NCBI GenBank assembly: GCA_934358405.1
Contig: CAKRKL010000047.1
Coordinates: 1-13,528 of the forward strand
Source of the DNA: an uncultured Blautia sp.
GTDB lineage: Bacteria; Bacillota; Clostridia; Lachnospirales; Lachnospiraceae
Reading direction: 5' to 3'
DNA length: 13,528 nucleotides
A program made the position numbers and the translations under genes. This document shows, in pieces, positions 1 to 6,395 of the stretch (its first letter is position 1; each line of letters opens with the position of its first letter). The notes beneath the pieces were generated by a model. It was not told the origin of the DNA. It saw only the letters and a list, made by a program, of their open reading frames with translations, and ran no database searches.

Positions 1-206
1 TTTTTGTTATAGATTGTATTGCCCTTACCGTAGTAGTTCTGATGCAGGAAGGCAAGTCCCAGGGACTTGGCGCTATCGCCGGAGCAGCAGACACATACTG
101 GGGTAAGAACAAGGGACGTTCCATGGAGGGCGGACTTGTAAAGGCGACTACAGTTATGGGAGTTATGTTCTTTGTACTGGCAATTGTATTAAATTTGAAT
201 TTCTAA
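1..206 (+). CDS. secG: Preprotein translocase subunit SecG, C-terminal part
   Basis: This is the 3' end of a gene that starts before the window; the first whole codon is at base 3 and the stop is TAA 204-206, leaving 67 residues. SecG is the small membrane subunit of the SecYEG protein-export channel and assists SecA-driven translocation. The visible part holds the end of the first membrane helix, then the conserved cytoplasmic loop with VLMQEGKSQGLGAIAG, a DTYWGKNKGR stretch, and a second hydrophobic helix ending in ALNLNF-like residues (actual end VLNLNF). The loop and two-helix layout are typical of SecG. A position directly upstream of rnr and smpB is the common Firmicutes order. A strong terminator follows 14 bases after the stop, so rnr is probably not simply read through from here. 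Confidence 0.93.
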   Translation, partial: FVIDCIALTVVVLMQEGKSQGLGAIAGAADTYWGKNKGRSMEGGLVKATTVMGVMFFVLAIVLNLNF

Positions 207-219
207 GAATGAACCGGGA

Positions 220-256
220 AACACTCTTGTTGATCTGATCACAAGAGTGTTTTTTA
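220..256 (+). terminator. Rho-independent terminator of secG
   Basis: A perfect 11-bp stem pairs AACACTCTTGT (220-230) with ACAAGAGTGTT (241-251) around a 10-base loop, and is followed by a run of T to 255. It sits just after the secG stop and is a standard intrinsic terminator. The T-run overlaps the left end of the palindromic repeat that starts at 254. Confidence 0.92.
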
Positions 257-425
257 CTATGAAAGTCCCGGACGGCAGCCATGAATGAGCCATGCTTGCA
301 TGAGCGAATTCATGGATATCGGACGGGCTAGACCGTATGAATAAGTAGGGCGATAGCCCGGATTACGAATACGGTCGGCAGTTACGGGAGCACCGTAGGT
401 GCGGAGTAACTGACTTTCATAGTAA
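254..425. repeat. Multi-branched palindromic intergenic element (172 bases)
   Basis: The two ends are a perfect 14-bp inverted repeat, TTACTATGAAAGTC (254-267) against 412-425. Three further nested arms lie inside. Arm 1 pairs CCATGAAT 279-286 with 308-315 and has an inner CATGC/GCATG (291-295, 298-302). Arm 2 pairs GACCGTAT 331-338 with 369-376 and has an inner GGGC/GCCC (348-351, 356-359). Arm 3 pairs CAGTTAC 379-385 with GTAACTG 406-412 (sharing base 412 with the outer stem) and has an inner GCACC/GGTGC (390-394, 398-402). The whole would fold as a multi-branch junction in RNA or as a cruciform in single-stranded DNA. It has no plausible coding frame. A 27-base stretch near 5684-5710 matches its end, pointing to a dispersed repeat family. 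A structured RNA leader for rnr is the alternative. I do not recognise a named family. Confidence 0.85.
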
Positions 426-444
426 TGTCGCCGACAGGCGACAT
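425..444. repeat. Small perfect hairpin upstream of rnr
   Basis: ATGTCGCC (425-432) pairs with GGCGACAT (437-444) around a GACA loop. It abuts the right end of the large palindromic element and lies 40 bases before the rnr start. It has no T-tract, so it is not a normal terminator. A sister hairpin occurs before smpB at 2784-2801, with the same outline and one compensated base pair. It may be a repeat module, an RNA-processing site or a stability element; the sequence does not decide between these. Confidence 0.75.
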
Positions 445-484
445 ATCCTTATTGCACGTGTGTCTGACATAGAAAAGGAGATAA

Positions 485-2767
485 ATGAGTAAAAACAGAG
501 AATTTGATAAACGAAAGAAATTTATGATGGAGCTTTTGGGAGATCCTGTGTACCAGCCAATGCGTTTTCGCGAGCTTGCCGGTCTTCTCCGCCTTTCAAA
601 GGAGGATAAGAAGGATCTGTACCGTGTATTGGATGAGCTGGTAGCAGAGGGTAAGGCGAACCTTGATTCTAGGGGGCGTTATTTTAAGGTGACCGGAAGA
701 AAGAAGGGAAAAGACAAGCCTTCCCGTAATGACCATGGGCGCAGTAAGCGTGATGACAGACGCTCCGGCAGACGTTATGAGGAGGAGAATCCGGGAATCC
801 GTCTTTCCCGCCTGGAAAATGAATATGCAGATTATCCATCAGTTGAGGGAACCTTCATTGGCCATCCCAAGGGCTTTGGCTTTGTGGAAGCAGAGGGGGA
901 AGAAAATGATGTATTTATTCCAGAGGATTGCACCGGAACAGCTATGCATCAGGACAAGGTTCGTGTTATAATCACAAAAGAACCGAAGGAAGGTAAGCGC
1001 AGGGAAGGAATCGTAGTGAAGATTCTGGAGCGCGGCATGACAGAGATTGTGGGAACCTACGAGAACAGCCGGGATTTTGGCTTTGTAATCAGTGACAATC
1101 CCAAATTTTCCAAGGATGTATTTATCCCTCGTAAGGATTCCAACGGAATCAAGGATGGAGACAAGGTAGTAGTGGAAATCACAAACTACGGAAGCAAGAA
1201 CCGCAATCCGGAAGGCAGGATCAAAGAGAACCTTGGCAGCTGCCGTGCACCTGGAACAGACATCCTTGCCATTGTAAAAAGCTTTGGAATCCCAAATGAA
1301 TTTCCGGAGAAGGTAATCCGTCAGGCGAACCGTGTGCCGGATCATGTGCTGGATGCAGACCGGGACGGAAGACTTGATCTTCGCCATCTTCAGACGGTTA
1401 CCATTGACGGAGAGGATGCCAAGGATCTGGATGATGCAGTTACCCTTACCAAAGAGGATGGCATTTATCACCTTGGCGTTCATATTGCAGATGTAAGTAA
1501 TTATGTTCAGGGAGGAAGTGCCCTCGACCGCGAAGCATTAAAGCGCGGAACAAGTGTTTATCTGGCAGACCGTGTTATTCCCATGCTTCCTGAACGGCTT
1601 TCCAATGGAATCTGTTCACTGAATAAGGGACAGGACAGACTTACATTAAGCTGCCTGATGGACATTAATGAAAAAGGCAATATGATTTCCCATAAAATTG
1701 CAGAAACCGTAATCTGTGTGGATGAACGGATGAACTATACAGATGTAAAAAATATTCTGGAGGATACAGACGAGGAAGCAAAGAAACGGTATGCGGATCT
1801 GGTTCCCATGTTTTTCCTGATGAAGGAGCTTTCCGGGATTTTGCGTGGAAACCGTCATCACAGAGGCTCCATTGATTTTGACTTCCCGGAGAGCAAGATC
1901 ATTCTCAATGCAGCAGGCCGTGCCATTGATATTAAGCCTTACGAGGCAAATGTGGCAACCAGAATTATTGAAGATTTTATGCTGATGGCAAATGAGACTG
2001 TGGCAGAGGAGTGCTGCAGGGATGATATGCCATTTGTATATCGTACCCATGAGAACCCGGATCCGGAGAAGGTGGAAAGCCTTCTTACTCTGCTTCACAA
2101 TCAGGGTGTTCCGGTGCAGAAAATGGGACAGGAGATTACTCCAAAGGAGATTCAGACGATCCTGGAGGGAATTGAGGGACTTCCAAATGAACCACAGATC
2201 AGCCGCTTGACCCTTCGTACCATGAAGCAGGCCAAGTATACCACTGAGTGCAGTGGCCATTTTGGGCTGGCAGCCAAATATTACTGCCATTTTACCTCCC
2301 CCATTCGTCGCTATCCGGATCTTCAGATCCACAGAATCATTAAGGATAAGCTGCGGGGACGTCTGGAAAGGGAAGGAAAGACAGAGCACTATAAGGAAAT
2401 CCTTGAGGATGTGGCAAGACAGTCAAGTGTATGCGAGCGCCGTGCAGATGAGGCGGAAAGAGAATCCGATAAGCTGAAAAAGGCAGAGTATATGTCCTAT
2501 CATATTGGAGAAGAATTTGAGGGAATCATTTCCGGCGTTACCGGATGGGGCTTTTATGTGGAGCTTCCAAATACCGTAGAGGGACTGGTACACGTAAATA
2601 CGCTGAGAGATGATTACTATACCTTTGATCAGGACGCCTATGAGCTGCGGGGAGATGTGACCGGAAAGGTCTTTGCCCTGGGACAGAAGGTGCGCGTGCG
2701 TGTGGCAGAGGCAGATACAATGCTTAAGACAGTAGATTTTGTTCTGGCAGAGCAGCATGACTGGTAA
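485..2767 (+). CDS. rnr: Ribonuclease R (3'-5' exoribonuclease)
   Basis: A 760-residue RNase II/RNB-family enzyme that degrades structured RNA 3' to 5' and, with the tmRNA/SmpB system encoded next door, non-stop mRNAs. Domain order is complete. There is an N-terminal helix-turn-helix-like region (about 10-68) and a very basic linker (about 70-103). Two cold-shock OB domains follow, near 121-165 (GTFIGHPKGFGFVEA) and 188-232 (GTYENSRDFGFV). The RNB catalytic core runs from about 280 to 610, and an S1 domain sits near 675-750 (GIISGVTGWGFYVELP). The catalytic motif TIDGEDAKDLDDAV gives metal-binding Asp308, Asp314, Asp316 and Asp317, matching the spacing of the E. coli RNase II site. The ATG at 485 has GGAG at 477-480, a short but workable spacer. 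I see no convincing promoter directly upstream; the gap is filled by the palindromic element. Length is normal to slightly long because of the N-terminal extension. Confidence 0.97.
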   Translation: MSKNREFDKRKKFMMELLGDPVYQPMRFRELAGLLRLSKEDKKDLYRVLDELVAEGKANLDSRGRYFKVTGRKKGKDKPSRNDHGRSKRDDRRSGRRYEEENPGIRLSRLENEYADYPSVEGTFIGHPKGFGFVEAEGEENDVFIPEDCTGTAMHQDKVRVIITKEPKEGKRREGIVVKILERGMTEIVGTYENSRDFGFVISDNPKFSKDVFIPRKDSNGIKDGDKVVVEITNYGSKNRNPEGRIKENLGSCRAPGTDILAIVKSFGIPNEFPEKVIRQANRVPDHVLDADRDGRLDLRHLQTVTIDGEDAKDLDDAVTLTKEDGIYHLGVHIADVSNYVQGGSALDREALKRGTSVYLADRVIPMLPERLSNGICSLNKGQDRLTLSCLMDINEKGNMISHKIAETVICVDERMNYTDVKNILEDTDEEAKKRYADLVPMFFLMKELSGILRGNRHHRGSIDFDFPESKIILNAAGRAIDIKPYEANVATRIIEDFMLMANETVAEECCRDDMPFVYRTHENPDPEKVESLLTLLHNQGVPVQKMGQEITPKEIQTILEGIEGLPNEPQISRLTLRTMKQAKYTTECSGHFGLAAKYYCHFTSPIRRYPDLQIHRIIKDKLRGRLEREGKTEHYKEILEDVARQSSVCERRADEAERESDKLKKAEYMSYHIGEEFEGIISGVTGWGFYVELPNTVEGLVHVNTLRDDYYTFDQDAYELRGDVTGKVFALGQKVRVRVAEADTMLKTVDFVLAEQHDW

Positions 2768-2783
2768 ATAGTATTATGATTAG

Positions 2784-2801
2784 TGTCACCTACAGGTGAC
2801 A
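2784..2801. repeat. Small perfect hairpin between rnr and smpB
   Basis: TGTCACC (2784-2790) pairs with GGTGACA (2795-2801) around TACA. It mirrors the hairpin at 426-443: the two 18-base units differ at three positions, and two of those are the partners of one base pair (G-C there, A-T here), so pairing is kept. Both are followed within a few bases by ATCC. With no T-tract it is unlikely to terminate, and rnr and smpB probably stay co-transcribed. Confidence 0.7.
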
Positions 2802-2821
2802 ATCCATACAGGGAGGAACAT

Positions 2822-3292
2822 ATGGCAAAGAAACCAGGAATCAAACTGATTGCAAATAATAAAAAGGCCTTTCACGATTATTTCATTGAGGATACCTATG
2901 AGGCGGGAATCGCCCTTGCGGGAACGGAAGTAAAGTCCCTTCGCATGGGAAAATGCAGCGTAAAGGAATCCTTTGTGCGAATCCAGAATGGAGAGGTTTA
3001 TATTTACGGAATGAATATTAGTCCATATGAAAAAGGAAATATTTTTAACAAGGATCCCCTGCGCATTCGCAAGCTTCTGCTTCATCGCAGCGAAATTAAC
3101 AAAATGGAAGCAAAGCTGAAGGAAAAAGGACTGACCCTTGTGCCGATCAAGGTCTATTTCAAGGACAGCCTGGTAAAGGTTGAAATCGGTATGGCAAGAG
3201 GTAAGAAGCTTTATGACAAACGCCAGGACATCGCCAAGAAGGATCAGAGAAGAGAAGCTGAGCGTGATTTTAAAGTGAAAAATCTTTATTAG
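2822..3292 (+). CDS. smpB: SsrA (tmRNA)-binding protein SmpB
   Basis: A 156-residue protein that binds tmRNA and brings it to stalled ribosomes for trans-translation. It has the normal family length and hallmarks: [19 protein letters not shown] at the N-terminus, GTEVKSLR, the [13 protein letters not shown] segment, [10 protein letters not shown], and a basic tail with [17 protein letters not shown] that enters the decoding site. The start is ATG 2822, with GGGAGGA at 2811-2817. An in-frame GTG at 2783 would add 13 unconserved residues encoded by the intergenic hairpin and lacks a ribosome binding site, so I reject it. It lies 54 bases after rnr and 12 bases before the thioesterase gene, so the three are probably one transcript. 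The tmRNA gene itself is not seen in this window. Confidence 0.97.
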   Translation: MAKKPGIKLIANNKKAFHDYFIEDTYEAGIALAGTEVKSLRMGKCSVKESFVRIQNGEVYIYGMNISPYEKGNIFNKDPLRIRKLLLHRSEINKMEAKLKEKGLTLVPIKVYFKDSLVKVEIGMARGKKLYDKRQDIAKKDQRREAERDFKVKNLY

Positions 3293-3304
3293 AAGAGGTC
3301 AGGT

Positions 3305-3793
3305 ATGGAAGAGAAAAAACGTGTGATGAAAACGGTGGATGATTCCCGTACGGAGCAGGTGCATCTGATCATGCACCAGCATCTGAATGCAGGAGGCCGT
3401 CTGTTTGGAGGAATGCTGATGCAGTGGGTGGATGAGGTGTCCGGTGTGGTTGCAATGCGACACTGCGGCACCTACCGTGTAACGACTGCTGCTGTGGATA
3501 ACCTGCAATTTAAGGAGCCTGTTTATGAGGGCGAGATTCTTGTTATGATCGGTTATGTGACGCAAGTGGGAACTACATCCATGGAGGTGGAAATTGATTC
3601 CTATGTAGAGCGGTTTGATGGAATGCGTTATCTTGTGAACCGTGCGTTTTCTGTGATGGTGGCAGTGGATAAACAGGAAAGACCGACAGAAATTCCGGGA
3701 CTTCTTATTCGTACAGAGGCAGAGAAGGGACGACAGGAGGCAGCTCTTCTTCGCAGGAAAATGCGTAAAGAAAGAAGAAGTGCCGGATTTTAA
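3305..3793 (+). CDS. Hot-dog-fold acyl-CoA thioesterase (YciA/BACH-like)
   Basis: A 162-residue single hot-dog domain that should hydrolyse acyl-CoA to free acid and CoA in the cytoplasm. The family signature is visible: HQHLNAGGRLFGGMLMQWVDEV, with the conserved Asn28, Gly35-Gly36 and the catalytic-type Asp43. This is followed by VTTAAVDNLQFKEPVYEGEIL and the RYLVNRAFSVMVAVD strand. The C-terminus is a basic, probably helical tail (about 140-162) like that of other YciA/BACH relatives. ATG 3305 has AAGAGG at 3293-3298, starting right after the smpB stop. Spacing of 12 bases suggests co-transcription with smpB. Chain-length preference cannot be read from the sequence. No terminator is visible downstream before the lipoprotein promoter. 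Confidence 0.9.
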   Translation: MEEKKRVMKTVDDSRTEQVHLIMHQHLNAGGRLFGGMLMQWVDEVSGVVAMRHCGTYRVTTAAVDNLQFKEPVYEGEILVMIGYVTQVGTTSMEVEIDSYVERFDGMRYLVNRAFSVMVAVDKQERPTEIPGLLIRTEAEKGRQEAALLRRKMRKERRSAGF

Positions 3794-3827
3794 CCGAATC
3801 AAGCAGGTAATACAAGGCTTTGAAGTG

Positions 3828-3857
3828 TTTTCATAAATGTGCTGTAAATCATGAAAA
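3828..3857. other. Imperfectly spaced dyad upstream of the lipoprotein promoter
   Basis: TTTTCAT (3828-3834) and ATGAAAA (3851-3857) are perfect 7-base inverted repeats, centre about 50 bases before the -35 box at 3892. The rest of the 179-base gap (3794-3972) is AT-rich with no coding signal. It could be an upstream operator or chance in AT-rich DNA. Confidence 0.25.
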
Positions 3858-3891
3858 GTCTAAAAATTGTATGAAATCATTCCACGCTCGG

Positions 3892-3920
3892 TTGACAAGT
3901 CTGCCATACTCTGTAATAAT
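3892..3920 (+). promoter_or_regulatory. Sigma-A-type promoter for the lipoprotein-pyrH-rseP transcript
   Basis: A perfect TTGACA (3892-3897) is followed after 17 bases by AATAAT (3915-3920), five of six matches to TATAAT. Transcription would start near 3927, giving an untranslated leader of about 45 bases before the ATG at 3973. No terminator is seen between this promoter and the one after rseP, so it may drive the lipoprotein gene and the six genes behind it. Confidence 0.8.
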
Positions 3921-3972
3921 AATGAAGAACAAAAAGTGGAGATTTGGTTCCGTTTTGTGGGAGGAATATATT

Positions 3973-4944
3973 ATGAAAAAACGTTACTTAATTCTTGCAG
4001 CGATTCTGATAACTGCAATAACAGCAGTCGGATGCGGTAAGAAGAAAACCGAAGAACCCAAGCAGGAAGCACAGGCAACTGTAACCCCTGCTGAGAATAC
4101 AGATACAGCAGGCAATGATAAAGGCACACTGGTTGATATGCAGAAGTCAGATGACAGCGATATTAAGAATGTGATCGGTGATAAGACTACTACAGCATCC
4201 AAGCTGATTATTGTTAATGAAACAGGCTCTGATATTGCAGGTATTTATGTGCGTCCAACTACAGATGACGATGATGACTGGGGAGATGAGCTGATCAAGG
4301 GATTATTTACCCTGAAAGACGATGACAAGGCACTTTATTACTACGATAAGAACGTGAAGGACGCTTCAGGAAAGACAGTGACAAGCTTTGATATCCGCAT
4401 TGTGTATGCAGACGACAGCCTGACAGACTGCTATTTCCGTAAGCTTCCTCTTACGGTGATCACACAGATTACGCTGAAGCTGGATGGAAGCGGAGAGGAT
4501 TCTATTCCGTATGCAACTTACCTTACTGCAAATAGTAAGAAGGAGACCTCTACACTTAATGAGGTGAAGAAACGTCTGGGACTGGATGGCAGCGATAGCA
4601 GTGACAGCGATCAGGAAGATGAGGATAAAAATCCTGATCCAACGGCAACCCCGACTGTGCAGCCGGCGGCTCCAACTGCAACTCCGACACCGGACAGTCC
4701 GGCAGATCCCACCGCAACACCGGTTCCGGACAACCCAAATAACAGCGGAGCTACTGCTGATGCAGCGAAGGCATTTATCGGTCAGCCTCTTGGCAATCTG
4801 ACTGCAGCTCTTGGGGAAGCTAACGGAAGCGATTATGAGAACGAGCCGGAGACAGGAGAAACAGGATATCATTATTATGACACCTTTACAGTTTCTACTA
4901 CAGTTGACGAAGCTGGTAACGAAGTCGTTGCAGGTGTCTGGTAA
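3973..4944 (+). CDS. Putative lipoprotein with Thr/Pro-rich linker, unknown function
   Basis: A 323-residue predicted lipoprotein. The N-terminus MKKRYLILAAILITAITAVGC is a lipoprotein signal peptide with the lipid-acceptor Cys21. An acidic low-complexity stretch follows, then a mostly beta-looking globular domain (about 75-205, containing IIVNETGSDIAGIYVRP). After it come an acidic segment and a linker of repeated TATP/PTATPTPD-type units (about 214-258), probably spanning cell wall. The C-terminal domain (about 258-323, FIGQPLGNLTAALGEANGSDY ending in a YYDTFTVSTT strand) resembles a small module I recall from other Lachnospiraceae lipoproteins, but I cannot assign a function. Start choice: ATG 3973 has GGGAGG at 3959-3964 and a signal peptide. 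An in-frame ATG at 3820 would put the promoter inside the gene. pyrH follows after 31 bases with no terminator between. Confidence 0.85.
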   Translation: MKKRYLILAAILITAITAVGCGKKKTEEPKQEAQATVTPAENTDTAGNDKGTLVDMQKSDDSDIKNVIGDKTTTASKLIIVNETGSDIAGIYVRPTTDDDDDWGDELIKGLFTLKDDDKALYYYDKNVKDASGKTVTSFDIRIVYADDSLTDCYFRKLPLTVITQITLKLDGSGEDSIPYATYLTANSKKETSTLNEVKKRLGLDGSDSSDSDQEDEDKNPDPTATPTVQPAAPTATPTPDSPADPTATPVPDNPNNSGATADAAKAFIGQPLGNLTAALGEANGSDYENEPETGETGYHYYDTFTVSTTVDEAGNEVVAGVW

Positions 4945-4975
4945 TAATTAATATAAAATAAGGCAGGACAAAAGA

Positions 4976-5677
4976 ATGGAAATGAAAAGAGTATTATTAA
5001 AACTAAGCGGAGAGGCTCTTGCAGGCCCTAAGAAGACAGGATTTGACGAGGCAACTGTTCTTGCAGTGGCAAAGCAGATCAAAGCAATTTCTGATGAGGG
5101 TGTACAGATCGGTATTGTGATCGGCGGAGGAAACTTCTGGAGAGGACGCACCAGTGAAACAATCGATCGCAATAAGGCAGACCAGATTGGAATGCTTGCT
5201 ACCATTATGAACTGTATTTATGTATCAGACCTTTGCAGATACACAGGAATGCAGACTGAGATTTATACTCCGTTTGCATGCGGTGCATTTACCAAGCTGT
5301 ATTCCAAGGACAGCGTAGAGGAGAGCTTCGCACAGGGCAAGCTGGTATTTTTCGCAGGTGGAACAGGACATCCTTATTTTTCTACAGATACAGCTACAGT
5401 TCTTCGTGCTGTTGAAATCGAAGCAGATGCAATTCTTCTTGCCAAGGCAGTTGACGGAATCTATGACAGTGATCCGAAGGTGAATCCGAATGCTGTGAAA
5501 TATGATGAGATTTCCATTCAGGAGGTTGTTGATAAGAAGCTTGCAGCAATGGACCTGACAGCATCTATTATGTGTCTGGAACAGAAGATGCCTATGCTGG
5601 TATTTGCCCTTGATGAGGAAGACAGCATTATTAATACTGTACACGGCAAATTTACAGGAACTAAGGTGACTGTATAA
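4976..5677 (+). CDS. pyrH: UMP kinase (uridylate kinase)
   Basis: A 233-residue amino-acid-kinase-family enzyme that phosphorylates UMP to UDP with ATP, essential for pyrimidine nucleotides and regulated by GTP and UTP in bacteria. Visible motifs: LLKLSGEAL (7-15, phosphate binding), GGGNFWRG (50-57), the ADQIGMLATIMN helix, FFAGGTGHPYFSTDTA, and LLAKAVDGIYDSDPK (nucleotide binding). Length is typical. ATG 4976 is preferred over ATG 4982 because GGCAGGA at 4962-4968 is well spaced for the former. It is the usual first gene of the pyrH-frr-uppS-cdsA-dxr-rseP block. The rpsB-tsf pair that often precedes it in Firmicutes is absent, replaced by the lipoprotein gene. Its stop codon lies inside the hairpin repeat at 5673-5710. 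Confidence 0.97.
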   Translation: MEMKRVLLKLSGEALAGPKKTGFDEATVLAVAKQIKAISDEGVQIGIVIGGGNFWRGRTSETIDRNKADQIGMLATIMNCIYVSDLCRYTGMQTEIYTPFACGAFTKLYSKDSVEESFAQGKLVFFAGGTGHPYFSTDTATVLRAVEIEADAILLAKAVDGIYDSDPKVNPNAVKYDEISIQEVVDKKLAAMDLTASIMCLEQKMPMLVFALDEEDSIINTVHGKFTGTKVTV

Positions 5678-5710
5678 AAAGTCGGCTGCCGTCCGAAATT
5701 TTTATAGTAA
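5673..5710. repeat. Short hairpin derivative of the 254-425 palindromic element
   Basis: Bases 5684-5710 match the reverse complement of 254-280 at 23 of 27 positions without gaps, including an exact GGCTGCCGTCCG and a shared ATAGTAA end. The stretch closes on itself: TATAAAAA (5673-5680) pairs with TTTTTATA (5699-5706), with an inner TCGG/CCGA (5682-5685, 5693-5696). Homology begins right after an AAAGTC that also ends the terminal repeat of the large element, so it looks like a copy with its internal arms deleted. It overlaps the pyrH stop codon. A weak terminator is the alternative reading, but the T-run is in the stem. Confidence 0.7.
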
Positions 5711-5734
5711 ATTATTTAGAGGGAGATTAATTAT

Positions 5735-6289
5735 ATGGATGAAAGAATTCAGAAGTATGAAGAGAAAATGAAAAAAACACTGGTAAGCCTTGAGAGTGAA
5801 TTGGCTACAATTCGTGCAGGACGTGCGAATCCGCACATTCTGGATAAGCTGACCGTAGACTATTACGGAAGCCCCACACCCCTTCAGCAGGTTGCCAATA
5901 TTACTGTCCCGGAAGCTCGTATGATCCAGATCCAGCCATGGGAATCCAGTCTGATCAAAGGAATCGAGAAGGCAATTCTTACATCTGATATTGGACTGAA
6001 TCCAAATAATGACGGTAAAGTAATTCGCCTTATTTTCCCGGAGCTTACAGAAGAGCGTCGTAAAGAGCTTGTTAAGGATATTAAGAAGAAAGGTGAGGCT
6101 GCCAAGGTTGCAGTCCGCAATATCCGCCGTGATGCCAACGATGCATACAAGAAGCTGAAAAAAGAAGAGGATGTATCTGAGGATGAGATCAAAGAACTGG
6201 AAGAAAAGGTTCAGAAGCTTACAGACAAATACATCAAGGACGTAGATGCAGCAGTTGAACTTAAGGGAAAAGAGATTATGACTGTATAA
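5735..6289 (+). CDS. frr: Ribosome recycling factor
   Basis: A 184-residue protein that, with EF-G, splits post-termination ribosomes into subunits in the cytoplasm. It is full length and matches the family throughout: the N-terminal long helix with [28 protein letters not shown], the small beta domain (about 30-105) with [21 protein letters not shown], and the charged C-terminal helices with [31 protein letters not shown] 5735 has GGGAG at 5721-5725. It sits 57 bases after pyrH, separated by the short hairpin repeat, in the standard pyrH-frr order. Two hairpins follow the stop before uppS. Confidence 0.97.
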   Translation: MDERIQKYEEKMKKTLVSLESELATIRAGRANPHILDKLTVDYYGSPTPLQQVANITVPEARMIQIQPWESSLIKGIEKAILTSDIGLNPNNDGKVIRLIFPELTEERRKELVKDIKKKGEAAKVAVRNIRRDANDAYKKLKKEEDVSEDEIKELEEKVQKLTDKYIKDVDAAVELKGKEIMTV

Positions 6290-6300
6290 GTGGATATGTC

Positions 6301-6334
6301 TGCTGTCTGCCCTGTTTTTTACAGGGAAACAGCA
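6301..6334 (+). other. Two-tier hairpin between frr and uppS
   Basis: TGCTGT (6301-6306) pairs with ACAGCA (6329-6334), and inside it CCCTGT (6310-6315) pairs with ACAGGG (6321-6326) around a five-T loop. Internal loops are CTG and AA. The T-run is in the loop, not after the stem, so intrinsic termination is unlikely. An RNA stability or processing element in the operon transcript is more likely. Confidence 0.55.
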
Positions 6335-6336
6335 TA

Positions 6337-6363
6337 AAGAGAGCTCTGGAAAAGGGCTCTCTT
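6337..6363 (+). other. Terminator-like hairpin without T-tract before uppS
   Basis: AAGAGAGCTCT (6337-6347) pairs with AGGGCTCTCTT (6353-6363), 11 bp with one T-G wobble around a GGAAA loop. The stem is strong but the following bases CTGCC are not T-rich, so it should act at most as a partial attenuator. It lies 33 bases before the uppS start and just upstream of its ribosome binding site. Confidence 0.5.
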
Positions 6364-6395
6364 CTGCCTTATAAAGAAAAAACAAGGAGGAAGCT

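Noticed and set aside
254-444. tmRNA (ssrA) or CRISPR array in the structured secG-rnr gap
   Set aside because: No tRNA-like ends or tag-coding frame, and no regularly spaced direct repeats; the structure is nested palindromes.
426-484. Search for a sigma-A promoter just upstream of rnr
   Set aside because: No -35/-10 pair with acceptable spacing was found; transcription may start within or before the palindromic element.
839-1483. Long open frame on the minus strand inside rnr, with similar ones inside pyrH, uppS and dxr
   Set aside because: Each lies opposite a clearly conserved gene, has Cys/His/Ser-rich composition typical of antisense frames, and no recognisable domain or proper start signal.
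2783-2821. In-frame GTG start that would extend SmpB by 13 residues
   Set aside because: It lies in the intergenic hairpin, has no ribosome binding site, and family members start at the MAKKPG-type N-terminus, where a strong site precedes ATG 2822.
3820-3972. In-frame ATG start adding 51 residues to the lipoprotein
   Set aside because: The extension contains the TTGACA/AATAAT promoter and lacks a ribosome binding site; the signal peptide begins at ATG 3973.
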